NCBI RefSeq assembly: GCF_001463745.1
Contig: NZ_BBWJ01000037.1
Span: forward strand, 1-64,000
Origin: Aureimonas sp. AU22
GTDB lineage: Bacteria; Pseudomonadota; Alphaproteobacteria; Rhizobiales; Rhizobiaceae
Reading direction: 5' to 3'
DNA: 64,000 bases
Of this stretch, positions 7,728 to 16,287 are shown in pieces (position 1 is the stretch's first letter; each line of letters begins with the position of its first letter). A program made the position numbers and the translations under genes. The notes under the pieces are model-generated. The model did no database searches and was not told where the DNA came from. It was given only the letters and a program-made list of their open reading frames with translations.

Positions 7728-9619
7728 TCGCGGTCACCCATCTCCTGGGCGTCGGCCATCTCGCGCGCGCCGCTCAACTGGCCCGGGGGCTGGTCGTCCG
7801 CGGACACGAGGTGTGCCTTGCGACCGGCGGTCGACCTGTGCCCCACCTCGATCTCAAGGGCGTCGACGTCGTGCAACTCCCGGCCGTGCATTGCCGGGAT
7901 GCGGATTTCCGAACGCTCTGGACGGACGCGGGGACGGTTCTCGACGATGCGGGAAAGGCGGCGCGGCGCGATGCGCTTCTCGCCGCCTTCCGTCGCTTCG
8001 TGCCGGACGTGGTGGTGACCGAAACCTATCCCTTCGGCCGCCGCTCTCTGCGCGGCGAGTTCGAGGCACTGGTGCGGGCAGTCTGGGAGCGTCCCGATCG
8101 CCCCGCGCTCCTTGCCTCGATCCGGGACATCCTGAACCCGCCGTCGCGCGCGGCGAAAGCGGCGGAGGCCGACGCCGTGGTTGCGGGGTACTACGACGGC
8201 GTCCTGGTTCACGGCGATCCGGCCGCCGTCCCTTTGGAGGCGTCCTGGCCGGTCGGCGAGCGACTGGGGTCGCGCCTGCGCTACACCGGCTACATCACGG
8301 ACGGAGCTTCCGGCGACAAGCCGCAGGAGCGGACGGATGAGATCATCGTCTCGGGCGGCGGAGGGACGGCGGGTCTTCCCCTGTTCGAAGCCGCCGTCGC
8401 GGCCTCGCATCTCGACGCAGATGGTTTGAGCTGGCGCGTCCTCGTCGGTCACGGCGTGCCGGACGACGCGTTCCGGCATCTGGCGGAACGAGCCCATCCG
8501 CGCCTCGTGGTGGAACGCGCCCGACGTGACTTCCGCGCGCTCCTCTCGCGGGCCGCTGTTTCCGTCAGCCAAAGCGGGTACAACACGGTCCTCGATCTCG
8601 CAGCGGCCGGAACGCCCGCCGTTCTGGTGCCCTTCGAAGAAGCGGGCGAGCGCGAGCAGGCTCTCCGGGCGGCGCGGCTCGCGGCATCCGGCCTCGCCGT
8701 GCTCCTGCCGGCACGCGAGTTGGCGCCGCAGACGCTTCTGCGTGCCGTCGACGCGGCGCGTTCGCTGCCGGTCGATGCCGCGCCCGCGATCGATACCGCG
8801 GGCGTTGCGCGAAGCGTCGCGCTGATACGGGAAGCCGGTACGCGGGCGCAGGAGGTCCGGGCAGCCTGGGCTGCCCTCGACCGGCAGCTCGAAACGCTAG
8901 CGGAAGGCGGGCGGCCGGCTACGGTCTGGTGGCGAGACGACGACGCGGCCGAGCCGACGGAGGCGCTGGACCGCTTGCTCGACCTGCGCGCGCGCCTCGG
9001 CATGCCGCTGGCGCTTGCGATCAGCCCGCGGCTCGCCACCGACAGGCTGGCAGCCCGGTTGCGCCGCGAGGGAGACGATCTCGCTGTACTCGTCCACGGC
9101 ATCGAGCATGCCAACCATGCGCCGACGGGCATGAAGAGCTGCGAACTCGGGTTTCGGCCCATCGGGGACCTTCTGACTGCGCTGACGGACGGTCTCGAAG
9201 ATCTGCGGACGCGCTTCGGCGCTCGGGTGCTGCCGGTTCTCGTGCCGCCCTGGAACCGGATCGATGCCGCCCTCGTCCCGGAGCTGTCCGCGATCGGCTA
9301 TCGCGGTCTTTCGACCTTCGGTCCGCGCGCCGGCGCCGCCCTGGATGGGCTGTGCATCGTCAACACGCATTGCGACCCGATCGCCTGGCGGCAGGGCCGC
9401 GGGCTGGCCGACGAGGTGGACATTCTGACGAAGCTTGTCCGCGATCTCGGGCGCGAGGAGTCGATCGGCCTCCTGACGCACCACCTCGTCCATGACGATC
9501 GGATCTGGCACTTCACGGAGACGCTGTTGTCCCGCCTTGCCGTTCATCCCGGAATCCGTTGGATGCGCACGGATGCCGTGTTTGCGGCCGCAATACCAGA
9601 CGAGGGGACAAGGGCATGA
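7715..9619 (+). CDS. Fusion of MurG-like glycosyltransferase and polysaccharide-deacetylase-like domain
   Basis: 634 aa. Residues 1-~390 form a GT28/MurG-like glycosyltransferase: it opens VRVLIAVTHLLGVGHLARAAQ, and its donor-binding part is seen as IIVSGGGGTAG (210-220) and SVSQSGYNTVLDLAAAGTPAVL. Residues ~400-634 resemble a carbohydrate-esterase-4/polysaccharide-deacetylase-like (NodB-related) domain, with WWRDDDAAEPT (405-414), a histidine pair in HGIEHANH (461-468) and VLVPPWNRID (507-517). The GTG start at 7715 gives a 13-bp overlap with the upstream gene. The next gene starts in its stop codon (ATGA). One protein may both transfer and deacetylate a sugar, or the second domain may be non-catalytic. 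Confidence 0.8.
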   Translation: MRVLIAVTHLLGVGHLARAAQLARGLVVRGHEVCLATGGRPVPHLDLKGVDVVQLPAVHCRDADFRTLWTDAGTVLDDAGKAARRDALLAAFRRFVPDVVVTETYPFGRRSLRGEFEALVRAVWERPDRPALLASIRDILNPPSRAAKAAEADAVVAGYYDGVLVHGDPAAVPLEASWPVGERLGSRLRYTGYITDGASGDKPQERTDEIIVSGGGGTAGLPLFEAAVAASHLDADGLSWRVLVGHGVPDDAFRHLAERAHPRLVVERARRDFRALLSRAAVSVSQSGYNTVLDLAAAGTPAVLVPFEEAGEREQALRAARLAASGLAVLLPARELAPQTLLRAVDAARSLPVDAAPAIDTAGVARSVALIREAGTRAQEVRAAWAALDRQLETLAEGGRPATVWWRDDDAAEPTEALDRLLDLRARLGMPLALAISPRLATDRLAARLRREGDDLAVLVHGIEHANHAPTGMKSCELGFRPIGDLLTALTDGLEDLRTRFGARVLPVLVPPWNRIDAALVPELSAIGYRGLSTFGPRAGAALDGLCIVNTHCDPIAWRQGRGLADEVDILTKLVRDLGREESIGLLTHHLVHDDRIWHFTETLLSRLAVHPGIRWMRTDAVFAAAIPDEGTRA

Positions 9620-10962
9620 GCCAGGAAGCGAACGCGGCGGCGATCGCGCTCGGGCGGTTGATCACGGAACGACGCGCGCGCGTCGCCGTGATCGGGCTCG
9701 GTTATGTCGGGTTGCCGCTGGCGCTGGCGTTGTGCCGTGCGGGTTTCCCCGTGCTCGGCTTCGACATCGACGAGCGTCGCGTCGCGCTGCTCAATCGGGG
9801 CGAGAGCGGTATCCGGCACATCGCGGCGGATGCGATCCGAACGGCGCTCGATGAAGACCGCTTCGAGGCCACCGCGGACTTCGCCCGGCTCGGCGAGGCG
9901 GATGCGATCCTGATCTGCGTGCCGACCCCGCTGACGCGCCAGCGCGAGCCGGACCTGTCCTTCGTCGAGCTTGCCAGCCGTCAGATCGCCAGGACCCTGC
10001 GGCCCGGACAGCTCGTGGTGCTGGAATCGACGACCTGGCCGGGGACCACGGAGGAGTTCGTGCGGCCCATTCTCGAAGAGGGTGGCGCGCGCTCGGGCGA
10101 AACCTTCTTCCTCGCCTTCTCGCCCGAGCGCGAAGACCCCGGCAATCCGAACTACGGAACGCGCGACATTCCCAAGATCGTCGGCGGCGACGGAGCGGAT
10201 GCGCTGCGGCTGGCCGAGGCGCTCTACGGTGCGGCGATGGCGTCCACGGTGCCCGTATCGAGCCCGGCCGTGGCGGAAGCGGTGAAGCTCACCGAGAACA
10301 TCTTCCGGTCGGTCAACATCGCGCTCGTCAACGAGTTGAAGGTCGTCTACGGCGCGATGGGCATCGACGTCTGGGACGTCATCGCCGCGGCGTCGACCAA
10401 GCCCTTCGGCTTCATGCCGTTCCAGCCCGGGCCGGGCCTCGGAGGGCACTGCATTCCCATCGATCCGTTCTACCTCGCCTGGAAGGCACGCGAGTTCGAG
10501 GTTCCCACGCGGTTCATCGAACTGGCCGGGGAGATCAACACGGCCATGCCCCGCCACGTGGTGGATCGCCTGGCCGAAGCGCTGGATCGCCGCTTCGGTC
10601 TCGGCCTCAACGGCGCCCGCATTCTCGTGCTCGGCGTTGCCTACAAGCGCAATGTCGAGGACACGCGCGAAAGCGCTTCGTTCCGGCTGATCGAGCTGTT
10701 GGAGGACCGGGGCGCGCAGACAAGCTACCACGACCCGCATGTGCCCGAGATCGGCCCGACCCGGGAGCACGCGCAGTTGGCGGGGCGTCGGTCGATCGAC
10801 CTGAGCGCAGACGCGATCGCGGGCTTCGACGCCATCCTGATCGCGACCGACCACGACGACGTCGACTACGCGCTCGTGGCGCGCCACATGCGACTCGGTC
10901 TCGACACGCGCAACGTCTTCGCCAAGCGGAACCTCGACCTCACGCGCGTCGTCAAGGCGTGA
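9616..10962 (+). CDS. Nucleotide-sugar (UDP-glucose/UDP-GlcNAc type) 6-dehydrogenase
   Basis: 448 aa. It oxidises C6 of a UDP-sugar to the uronic acid using two NAD+. The NAD-binding motif VIGLGYVGLP is at residues ~24-33, the catalytic cysteine is C279 in GPGLGGHCIPID, and the C-terminal UDP-binding domain has VLGVAYKRNVEDTRES. The GGHCIP form and the PKIVGG element are shared by the TviB/WbpA and UDP-glucose dehydrogenase groups, so the exact substrate is open. The ATG overlaps the stop of the upstream fusion gene (ATGA). The epimerase at 13752-14789 could take its product from a glucuronate to a galacturonate form. Its end overlaps the convergent glycosyltransferase gene by 11 bp. Confidence 0.9.
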   Translation: MSQEANAAAIALGRLITERRARVAVIGLGYVGLPLALALCRAGFPVLGFDIDERRVALLNRGESGIRHIAADAIRTALDEDRFEATADFARLGEADAILICVPTPLTRQREPDLSFVELASRQIARTLRPGQLVVLESTTWPGTTEEFVRPILEEGGARSGETFFLAFSPEREDPGNPNYGTRDIPKIVGGDGADALRLAEALYGAAMASTVPVSSPAVAEAVKLTENIFRSVNIALVNELKVVYGAMGIDVWDVIAAASTKPFGFMPFQPGPGLGGHCIPIDPFYLAWKAREFEVPTRFIELAGEINTAMPRHVVDRLAEALDRRFGLGLNGARILVLGVAYKRNVEDTRESASFRLIELLEDRGAQTSYHDPHVPEIGPTREHAQLAGRRSIDLSADAIAGFDAILIATDHDDVDYALVARHMRLGLDTRNVFAKRNLDLTRVVKA

Positions 10963-12250
10963 GTTCGACGTCCATCAGGCTGTCGTGGAGAAGGCGCTTC
11001 AGCGTCGTGATTCCGCCGTCGAGTGAGAATTGATCGACGAGCGTGGCGAACGCGGCCGCGCCCAGACGCTCTCGCGCATCCGGATCGGCGATCAGTTCGG
11101 CCAGCACAGCGGCCAGCGCGGCGGCATCGCCGGGGGGGACGAGACGACCGTTCGCGCCGTCCGTGACGAATTCCGGCACGCCCGCGTAGTTCGTCGAGGC
11201 GATTGCGAGTTTCTGCGATGCGGCCTCCATCAGGACGTTCGGTAGGCCGTCGCGGTCGCCGCCATCCCCCTCGCGGCAGGCGAGCACGAAGAGATCGGCC
11301 TCGCGCAGTGCCTTCACCACGCCGTCCTGCGGCTGCGAGCCCTTCCATTCGATGCGACCGGCGATGCCCAGCCGTTCCGCCTGTGCCTTGAGCTGATCCT
11401 TCAATTCGCCCGACCCGATATGGACGAGGCGCCAGTGTCGGTCCGCGGGCAGCATCGCGAGCGCGTCGAGGAGGTCCGAGAAGCCCTTCTTCGCCACCAT
11501 CCGCCCGACGCTCACGAGGTGGATGGGATCTTGAGGATCATGGCCGTCGCGCCGCGCGGTTCGCTGGGGGGGCGGTGGGAAGCGCGTCAGATCCAGCCCG
11601 TGATAGGCGAGCCGAACCCGGCCGGGGTCGTCCGTCGGGGACAGGCGCATGAGCTCTGCGTAGCCCTGCCGTGTGCACGTTACGCCCCAGCGGCTCGCGG
11701 CGATCTTCTCGCGTCTTTCCCACTCCGGGGTCGTCCAGATATCCTTCGCATGCGCCGAAAAGCTCCAGGTGCCGTTGCGTAGCAGCGCGGCGTATCGAGC
11801 GACCGAAGCGGGCGTGTGGAGGAAGTGCACGTAGAGATGCGCGAGCTCGGGATCGAGTTCGCGCGCCAGGACCAGCGCCTGTCCGAGCCGGCGCATGCGA
11901 TTGGGCGTCGGATCGCGCCGCAGGTCGCGCAGGGCCGTGGACAGGAACGCACCCCAACCCGGCAGCTGCCGCGCATGGAGAAGGCCTGCGAGCACCCGCC
12001 GCGGCGCCTGGTAGAGATATTCCGGGAGGTAGTGAAGCCGCGCCCGTATGCGTTTGTGAAGCTCGTGGCGCGCGCTGTCGGTCGGTCGGCGCAACGACCA
12101 GATCTCGACGAGGAAACCTGCCTCCTCCAGAGCCAGGATTTCCTGCGCGATGAAGGTCTCGGAAAGGCGAGGGTACCCCTTCACCACGATCGGAAGGCGA
12201 CGGGCGGCCGGGCCGTGCGTATCCGGCCTCGTTCGAATGTCCATCTTCAC
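10952..12250 (-). CDS. Glycosyltransferase, family 4, exopolysaccharide type (WcaL/AmsK-like)
   Basis: About 430 aa. A GT-B glycosyltransferase with the N-terminal signature PIVVKGYPRLSETFIAQEI, typical of the colanic/amylovoran-type branch. The C-terminal donor site has VSVGRMVAKKGFSDLLDAL, a GDGGDRDGLPNVLMEA element (the E-x7-E position) and AGVPEFVTDGANGRLVPPGD. The GTG at 12250 overlaps the stop of the upstream glycosyltransferase gene (GTGA); an ATG two codons later at 12244 is equally acceptable. It is the second gene of the minus-strand arm of the polysaccharide locus and converges on the dehydrogenase gene with an 11-bp overlap. Confidence 0.88.
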   Translation of the reverse strand: MKMDIRTRPDTHGPAARRLPIVVKGYPRLSETFIAQEILALEEAGFLVEIWSLRRPTDSARHELHKRIRARLHYLPEYLYQAPRRVLAGLLHARQLPGWGAFLSTALRDLRRDPTPNRMRRLGQALVLARELDPELAHLYVHFLHTPASVARYAALLRNGTWSFSAHAKDIWTTPEWERREKIAASRWGVTCTRQGYAELMRLSPTDDPGRVRLAYHGLDLTRFPPPPQRTARRDGHDPQDPIHLVSVGRMVAKKGFSDLLDALAMLPADRHWRLVHIGSGELKDQLKAQAERLGIAGRIEWKGSQPQDGVVKALREADLFVLACREGDGGDRDGLPNVLMEAASQKLAIASTNYAGVPEFVTDGANGRLVPPGDAAALAAVLAELIADPDARERLGAAAFATLVDQFSLDGGITTLKRLLHDSLMDVELTP

Positions 12251-13509
12251 GCCCGAACCGCGCCACGGTCCGCCCCGGAATATCCGTCCGCCAGGAGCCC
12301 GTGCGCCGCGATCTCGATGCGGTCGAGTCCTTCCATCAGGCCAGCCGGAAAGCTCTGCGACGGCAGCGGCTGTTGCGCGAGGGCGCGGATCGCCTCGCCC
12401 ATGACGCCGGGGTCGCGCCGGGCTCCGGGCTCCAGCATCGCCCCGTCCAGCATGGCGATGAGACCGAGCTCCGCCGCCCGCTCGGCGCGGATCGTCTGCT
12501 CCAGGCGAGGCGTCCGCCGGGGCACGATCAGCGCACGCTTGTCGAAGGACAGGATCTCGCAGAACGTGTTGTATCCCCCCATCGCGATCACCCCTTCGGA
12601 GCGATGCATGAGGTGCTCGATCTTGGAATCGAAGGTGATGGCATCCACGCGGGGCAGTGTCGCGACACGCTCGATATAGAGGGCACGGCGCGCACGCGGG
12701 ATGAAGGGTCCGAACACCAGCAATGCGCCGAGCGGGATCGTGGGATCGGCTTCGTAGGCCGAGATCACCCAGTCGATGAGTTCCTCGCCGTCGCCGCCAC
12801 CCCCCGTCGTGACGAGCGCGAACGGCTCGCGGGTCAGGCGTGGATAGCGTGTCGTCTGGGGCCGGGGCGGCAGTTCGCGGCGGATGTAGCCGGTATAGAC
12901 GATCCGTTCCGCCACGGCTGGCGGGAGGTCGAAGGCATCGAGCGGCTTGTGCATCTCGGGCAGTCCGTAGACCCAGATCTCGTCGTAGAAGCGCTCCAGC
13001 GCGGACAGCGCATCCTTGCGCTCCCATTCGGGCACGATCACTGCCGGCTCGTCGAGAATGTCGCGAAGTCCGAGCACGATACGGGTTCCCACGCCCTTGA
13101 GATACTGAAGCGTCGGGAGAAGCTCGTCGCGAAAGCCGGTGGGCTCCTTGTCGACGATCAGGATGTCGGGCTTGAGACCCCGCGCGGTCGCCATAATGAT
13201 GGCTTCGCGCATGCGAACGGTTTCTTCGAGGTCGAGGGAGAGGCTGGACGTGGAGTAGGTGCCGTCCGGCAGCTTCACAACGCCGGGCACGCGCACGAAG
13301 TCGATCCCGTCGCCGAACTCGAAGCTGCCGATCACGGGAGATCCCGATATGATGACGATCGAGGGCCGATCGAGGCCGAGAGCCAGTCGGTTGGCGATGG
13401 CGCGGCATCGACGGATGTGGCCGAGGCCGAACGTGTCATGGCTGTAGATCAGGATGCGCGGGCCGCCCGAGCGTGCCGGATGAGGCGTCCTGAGGGGTGT
13501 GATCGACAT
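12247..13509 (-). CDS. MurG-like glycosyltransferase (GT28 superfamily)
   Basis: 420 aa. It opens after a short tail with PRILIYSHDTFGLGHIRRCR, the GHxxR glycine-rich acceptor site of MurG-like enzymes, and carries LVTTGGGGDGEELIDWV and GVIAMGGYNTFCEILSF in the donor domain. It is clearly related to the first half of the fusion protein at 7715-9619 (same GLGHIRR / GVGHLAR element and same GGGG turn), so the locus carries two members of this family. The ATG at 13509 was chosen because upstream in-frame sequence lacks any family similarity. A TATAAC-like -10 element lies ~50 bp upstream on this strand. It is the first gene of the minus-strand arm. Confidence 0.85.
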   Translation of the reverse strand: MSITPLRTPHPARSGGPRILIYSHDTFGLGHIRRCRAIANRLALGLDRPSIVIISGSPVIGSFEFGDGIDFVRVPGVVKLPDGTYSTSSLSLDLEETVRMREAIIMATARGLKPDILIVDKEPTGFRDELLPTLQYLKGVGTRIVLGLRDILDEPAVIVPEWERKDALSALERFYDEIWVYGLPEMHKPLDAFDLPPAVAERIVYTGYIRRELPPRPQTTRYPRLTREPFALVTTGGGGDGEELIDWVISAYEADPTIPLGALLVFGPFIPRARRALYIERVATLPRVDAITFDSKIEHLMHRSEGVIAMGGYNTFCEILSFDKRALIVPRRTPRLEQTIRAERAAELGLIAMLDGAMLEPGARRDPGVMGEAIRALAQQPLPSQSFPAGLMEGLDRIEIAAHGLLADGYSGADRGAVRA

Positions 13510-13556
13510 CAAAGATTTCCAGGCCTCCGACGCGAGACCGATTGTCTGCGGGGGTT

Positions 13557-13590
13557 CGTTATACGACAGAGGCGCGCGATTGGCGAAAGC
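13557..13590 (-). promoter_or_regulatory. Possible promoter for the minus-strand glycosyltransferase pair
   Basis: Reading the minus strand, TATAAC (13558-13563) resembles a -10 box ~50 bp before the ATG at 13509. The -35 region (TTCGCC at 18-bp spacing) is poor. It is the only recognisable -10-like element in this otherwise GC-rich divergent gap. Confidence 0.3.
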
Positions 13591-13751
13591 GGAAAATACG
13601 CCTTGCGCCGGCTGCGGTCCGGCACGGCGCCTTTCCCGGCCTGTATGGCATGTTCCTCGCACGTCCGGAATCGACGGACGAACTCGGGCGCCGGCTTCTT
13701 TCGGCGCCCCGTTCCGGCTAGGAACTGCGAATCGAAAGGACGCAGGGTCGC

Positions 13752-14789
13752 GTGCAAGACGGCCTGCAGCGTCCGAGCTGGCGGCAGACTGCCGGGAGGT
13801 TTCGCATCCAACGCGTTCTCGTCACCGGCACCGCCGGTTTCGTCGGCCATCACCTTTCGCTCCGGCTGCTGCAGGAGGGCCGGGAGGTCCTGGGCATCGA
13901 CAACTTCGACCCCTATTACGACCCCGCGCTCAAACGCGCGCGGCTCGAGCGACTGATTCACGAGCGCGGCTTTCGTTTCCACGAGCTGGATCTCAGCGAA
14001 GGCACGGCGTTCTTCGAGCTGATGGAGCGGTTCCGCCCCGACATCGTCGTCCATCTGGCGGCGCGGGCGGGCGTACGAAACCCGAGCGGAGACCTCTGGG
14101 CCTATGCGCGGCCGAACCTCGACGGCTTCGTCTCCGTCCTCGACGCGTGTCGGCGCGTGCGGCCGCAACTCATCGCCTACGCGTCGTCGAGCTCCGTCTA
14201 CGGCGTCGGATCGCCGGTCCCCTATCACGAGGACGATCGAAGCGATCGACCCGCCTCGTTCTATGCTGCCACGAAGCGGGCCAACGAACTGATGGCGCAG
14301 GCGTTCTCAGGTCTGGAGGACATTCCCTGCGTCGGAATGCGCTTCTTCACGCTCTACGGTCCCTGGGGTCGGCCGGACATGGCCTATTACAGCTTCACCC
14401 GAGACATCCTGGCCGGGCGCCCGATCGCGCTGCACGAGGCAGAAGCCATGCGGCGCGATTTCACCTATATCGACGACGCCGTGGAGGCGGTGGTCCGCCT
14501 GCTCGATCGTGGTATCGCGGCGCGCGCATCGTTCGCCGAGACCAGGCATTCCCTGTACAATATCGGAAACGCCCGGCCGATCGGGCTGCTCGACTTCGTC
14601 AACACGTTGGAGCGTCTTCTCGAGCGCGAGGCGCCGAAGGTCCACCGGCCACGCCAGCCGGGCGAAGTGGTGCTTACCTATGCCGACACGACGCGTCTGC
14701 GCGAGGCCATCGGTTTCGTCCCCTCCACCGACATCGCGGACGGATTGGCATCGTTCGTGACCTGGTTCAGGCACTACCACGCTGTTTGA
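13752..14789 (+). CDS. NAD-dependent nucleotide-sugar epimerase (UDP-glucuronate 4-epimerase-like)
   Basis: 345 aa. An extended short-chain dehydrogenase. The NAD-binding motif is VTGTAGFVGHH (GxxGxxG), the active-site pair is the S-S-S of YASSSSVYG and Y/K of FYAATK, and the RDFTYIDD element is typical of sugar epimerases. IDNFDPYYDPALKRARLE closely follows the pattern of UDP-glucuronate 4-epimerases, which interconvert UDP-GlcA and UDP-GalA. That fits the UDP-sugar dehydrogenase in the same locus. The start is GTG with a GAAAGGA element about 15 bp upstream. It is separated from the divergent glycosyltransferase gene by 242 bp containing a GGGCGCC/GGCGCCC hairpin at 13686-13709. Confidence 0.87.
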   Translation: MQDGLQRPSWRQTAGRFRIQRVLVTGTAGFVGHHLSLRLLQEGREVLGIDNFDPYYDPALKRARLERLIHERGFRFHELDLSEGTAFFELMERFRPDIVVHLAARAGVRNPSGDLWAYARPNLDGFVSVLDACRRVRPQLIAYASSSSVYGVGSPVPYHEDDRSDRPASFYAATKRANELMAQAFSGLEDIPCVGMRFFTLYGPWGRPDMAYYSFTRDILAGRPIALHEAEAMRRDFTYIDDAVEAVVRLLDRGIAARASFAETRHSLYNIGNARPIGLLDFVNTLERLLEREAPKVHRPRQPGEVVLTYADTTRLREAIGFVPSTDIADGLASFVTWFRHYHAV

Positions 14790-15149
14790 ACATTGCTTTG
14801 GCGTCCGCTGGCCCGTGAGCCGATCCGTTAGGCGGGCCGCGTGGGAGTTAGTGCGCGTCTCGTCGGATTGTCCGAGTTCCCTGCAGGATCTGGTTTGGAG
14901 GCTCGGAGCAGCACGCAAAGAGCATCCGCATCCCCGCATCCAGGGACGGATGTCGCGAACTGCAACCCCCACGCCGGTACCAGCGCCTCGACATCGCGGA
15001 CCAGCAGTCGTTCTGGAGGCTTAGTTGTCAACGGATTGTCAGGGGTTCGTAATGGTGTTGCCCAAAACACCACTTCCCAGACAACCCATGGTCAACCTCG
15101 CCGACAGGCCAGCGCGTTCCAAATGCCGAAGTAGTCAGTCAGGAAAAAA
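14790..15149. other. Gene-free stretch next to tRNA-Thr
   Basis: 360 bp without a convincing coding frame. Its base composition is less GC-rich towards the tRNA. It has a perfect 7-bp hairpin (TGGTGTT at 15053-15059, AACACCA at 15066-15072). It could be a decayed remnant at the 3' side of the tRNA gene, where integrative elements insert, but no integrase fragment or duplicated tRNA end was seen. Confidence 0.5.
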
Positions 15150-15225
15150 TGGTGCCGCTTAGGTGATTCGAACACCTGACCCCATCATTACGAATGATGT
15201 GCTCTACCGACTGAGCTAAAGCGGC
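15150..15225 (-). tRNA. tRNA-Thr (anticodon CGT), CCA encoded
   Basis: 76 nt on the minus strand. The acceptor GCCGCTT pairs with AAGCGGC, followed by discriminator A and an encoded CCA. The D arm has AGTCGGTAGA, the anticodon stem CATCA/TGATG encloses loop TTCGTAA (anticodon CGT, threonine ACG codons), and the T arm has GGTTCGAATC-like TTCGAAT. A run of six T residues follows the CCA directly on the transcript strand and may help termination. Confidence 0.95.
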
Positions 15226-15318
15226 CCGGCCGAAGCGGTTGTGCCCGGCGGATGGCGTTCTGATAGCGCCAAAGCGTTTGCGTTTCAAGCGGGTTCGAGC
15301 CCGAATGTGGAGCCGAGC

Positions 15319-16272
15319 TCAACGCAGGGCGAGACGGGCGCGCGCCGTGTCGTATTCGGCGGCGAGACGGTCGACGAGGGCGGCGACCGAGGTGACCGCG
15401 TCGATCGAACCGATGCCTTGGCCGGCGCCCCATATGTCGCGCCAGGCCTTCGCGCCGCCATCGGCACCGAAATCCATCTTCGACGGATCGCTCGTCGGGA
15501 GGTGCTCGGGGTCGAGACCCGCCGCTTCGATCGAAGCGCGCAGGTAGTTTCCGTGGATGCCGGTGAAGAGGTTCGAGTAGACGATGTCCTGGGTGCGACC
15601 GGCGACGATGGCGGCCTTGTAGCGCTCGTCGGCGCGGGCTTCCTCGGTTGCGATGAAGGCGGAGCCGACATAGGCGCCGTCGGCACCCGCTGCTTGAGCG
15701 GCGAGGATGCCGGCACCCGTCGCGATGGCACCGGACAGGAAGAGCGGGCCGTCGAACCAGCGTCGGATTTCCGCGACGAGCGCGAAGGGAGAGAGCGTGC
15801 CGGCATGTCCGCCCGCACCCGCGGCCACCGCCACAAGACCGTCCGCGCCCTTCTCGATCGCCTTGTGGGCGAACCGGTCGTTGATGACGTCGTGGAGCAC
15901 GATGCCGCCGTAGGAATGGACGGCCTGGTTGACCTCCTCGACCGCTCCGAGAGACGTGATCACGATCGGCACCTTGTGGCGCACGCAGACGGCAAGATCG
16001 GCTTCGAGGCGCGTATTGGAACGGTGGACGATCTGGTTCACCGCGAACGGTGCGGGCTGCCTTCCGTCCGGACCGGGCGCCCGAAGCGCTTCGGCGATTT
16101 CGGAAAGCCAGTCGTCGAGCTGTGCCGCCGGCCGCGCGTTGAGGGCGGGAAAGGCCCCGACGACCCCGGCGCGCGCCTGCGCGATCACGAGTGCCGGATG
16201 CGAGATGATGAAGAGCGGCGCGCCGATGAGCGGAAGCCGGAGGCGTCCTTGCAGGATCGGGGGCAGGGTCAT
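15319..16272 (-). CDS. NAD(P)H-dependent flavin oxidoreductase / nitronate monooxygenase family
   Basis: 317 aa. An FMN-binding TIM-barrel enzyme of the nitronate monooxygenase family. LIGAPLFIISHPALV is the N-terminal strand, FAVNQIVHRSN and VAVAAGAGGHAG (the active-site AGGH element) follow, and the phosphate-binding GAIATGAGILAAQAAGADGAYVGS is the C-terminal part. Members oxidise nitronates or act as flavin reductases and enoyl reductases; the substrate here cannot be told. A palindromic site similar to MerR-family LiuR/AtuR operators lies 16 bp before the start, hinting at control with branched-chain amino acid or acyclic terpenoid catabolism. It is monocistronic and transcribed divergently from the exonuclease gene. 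Confidence 0.88.
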   Translation of the reverse strand: MTLPPILQGRLRLPLIGAPLFIISHPALVIAQARAGVVGAFPALNARPAAQLDDWLSEIAEALRAPGPDGRQPAPFAVNQIVHRSNTRLEADLAVCVRHKVPIVITSLGAVEEVNQAVHSYGGIVLHDVINDRFAHKAIEKGADGLVAVAAGAGGHAGTLSPFALVAEIRRWFDGPLFLSGAIATGAGILAAQAAGADGAYVGSAFIATEEARADERYKAAIVAGRTQDIVYSNLFTGIHGNYLRASIEAAGLDPEHLPTSDPSKMDFGADGGAKAWRDIWGAGQGIGSIDAVTSVAALVDRLAAEYDTARARLALR

Positions 16273-16287
16273 GGCATCGCTCCATCA

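Noticed and set aside
12301-13956. Long plus-strand frame across the MurG-like glycosyltransferase gene
   Set aside because: Antisense to a well-conserved glycosyltransferase; the frame crosses the divergent promoter gap and runs out of frame into the epimerase gene.
15053-15072. Hairpin TGGTGTT/AACACCA as a terminator for the tRNA
   Set aside because: It is ~80 bp beyond the tRNA 3' end without a U-tract; the T-run directly after the CCA is a more likely end.
14790-15149. Possible integrase or prophage fragment beside the tRNA gene
   Set aside because: No frame in this stretch showed integrase motifs and no second copy of the tRNA end was found in the window.
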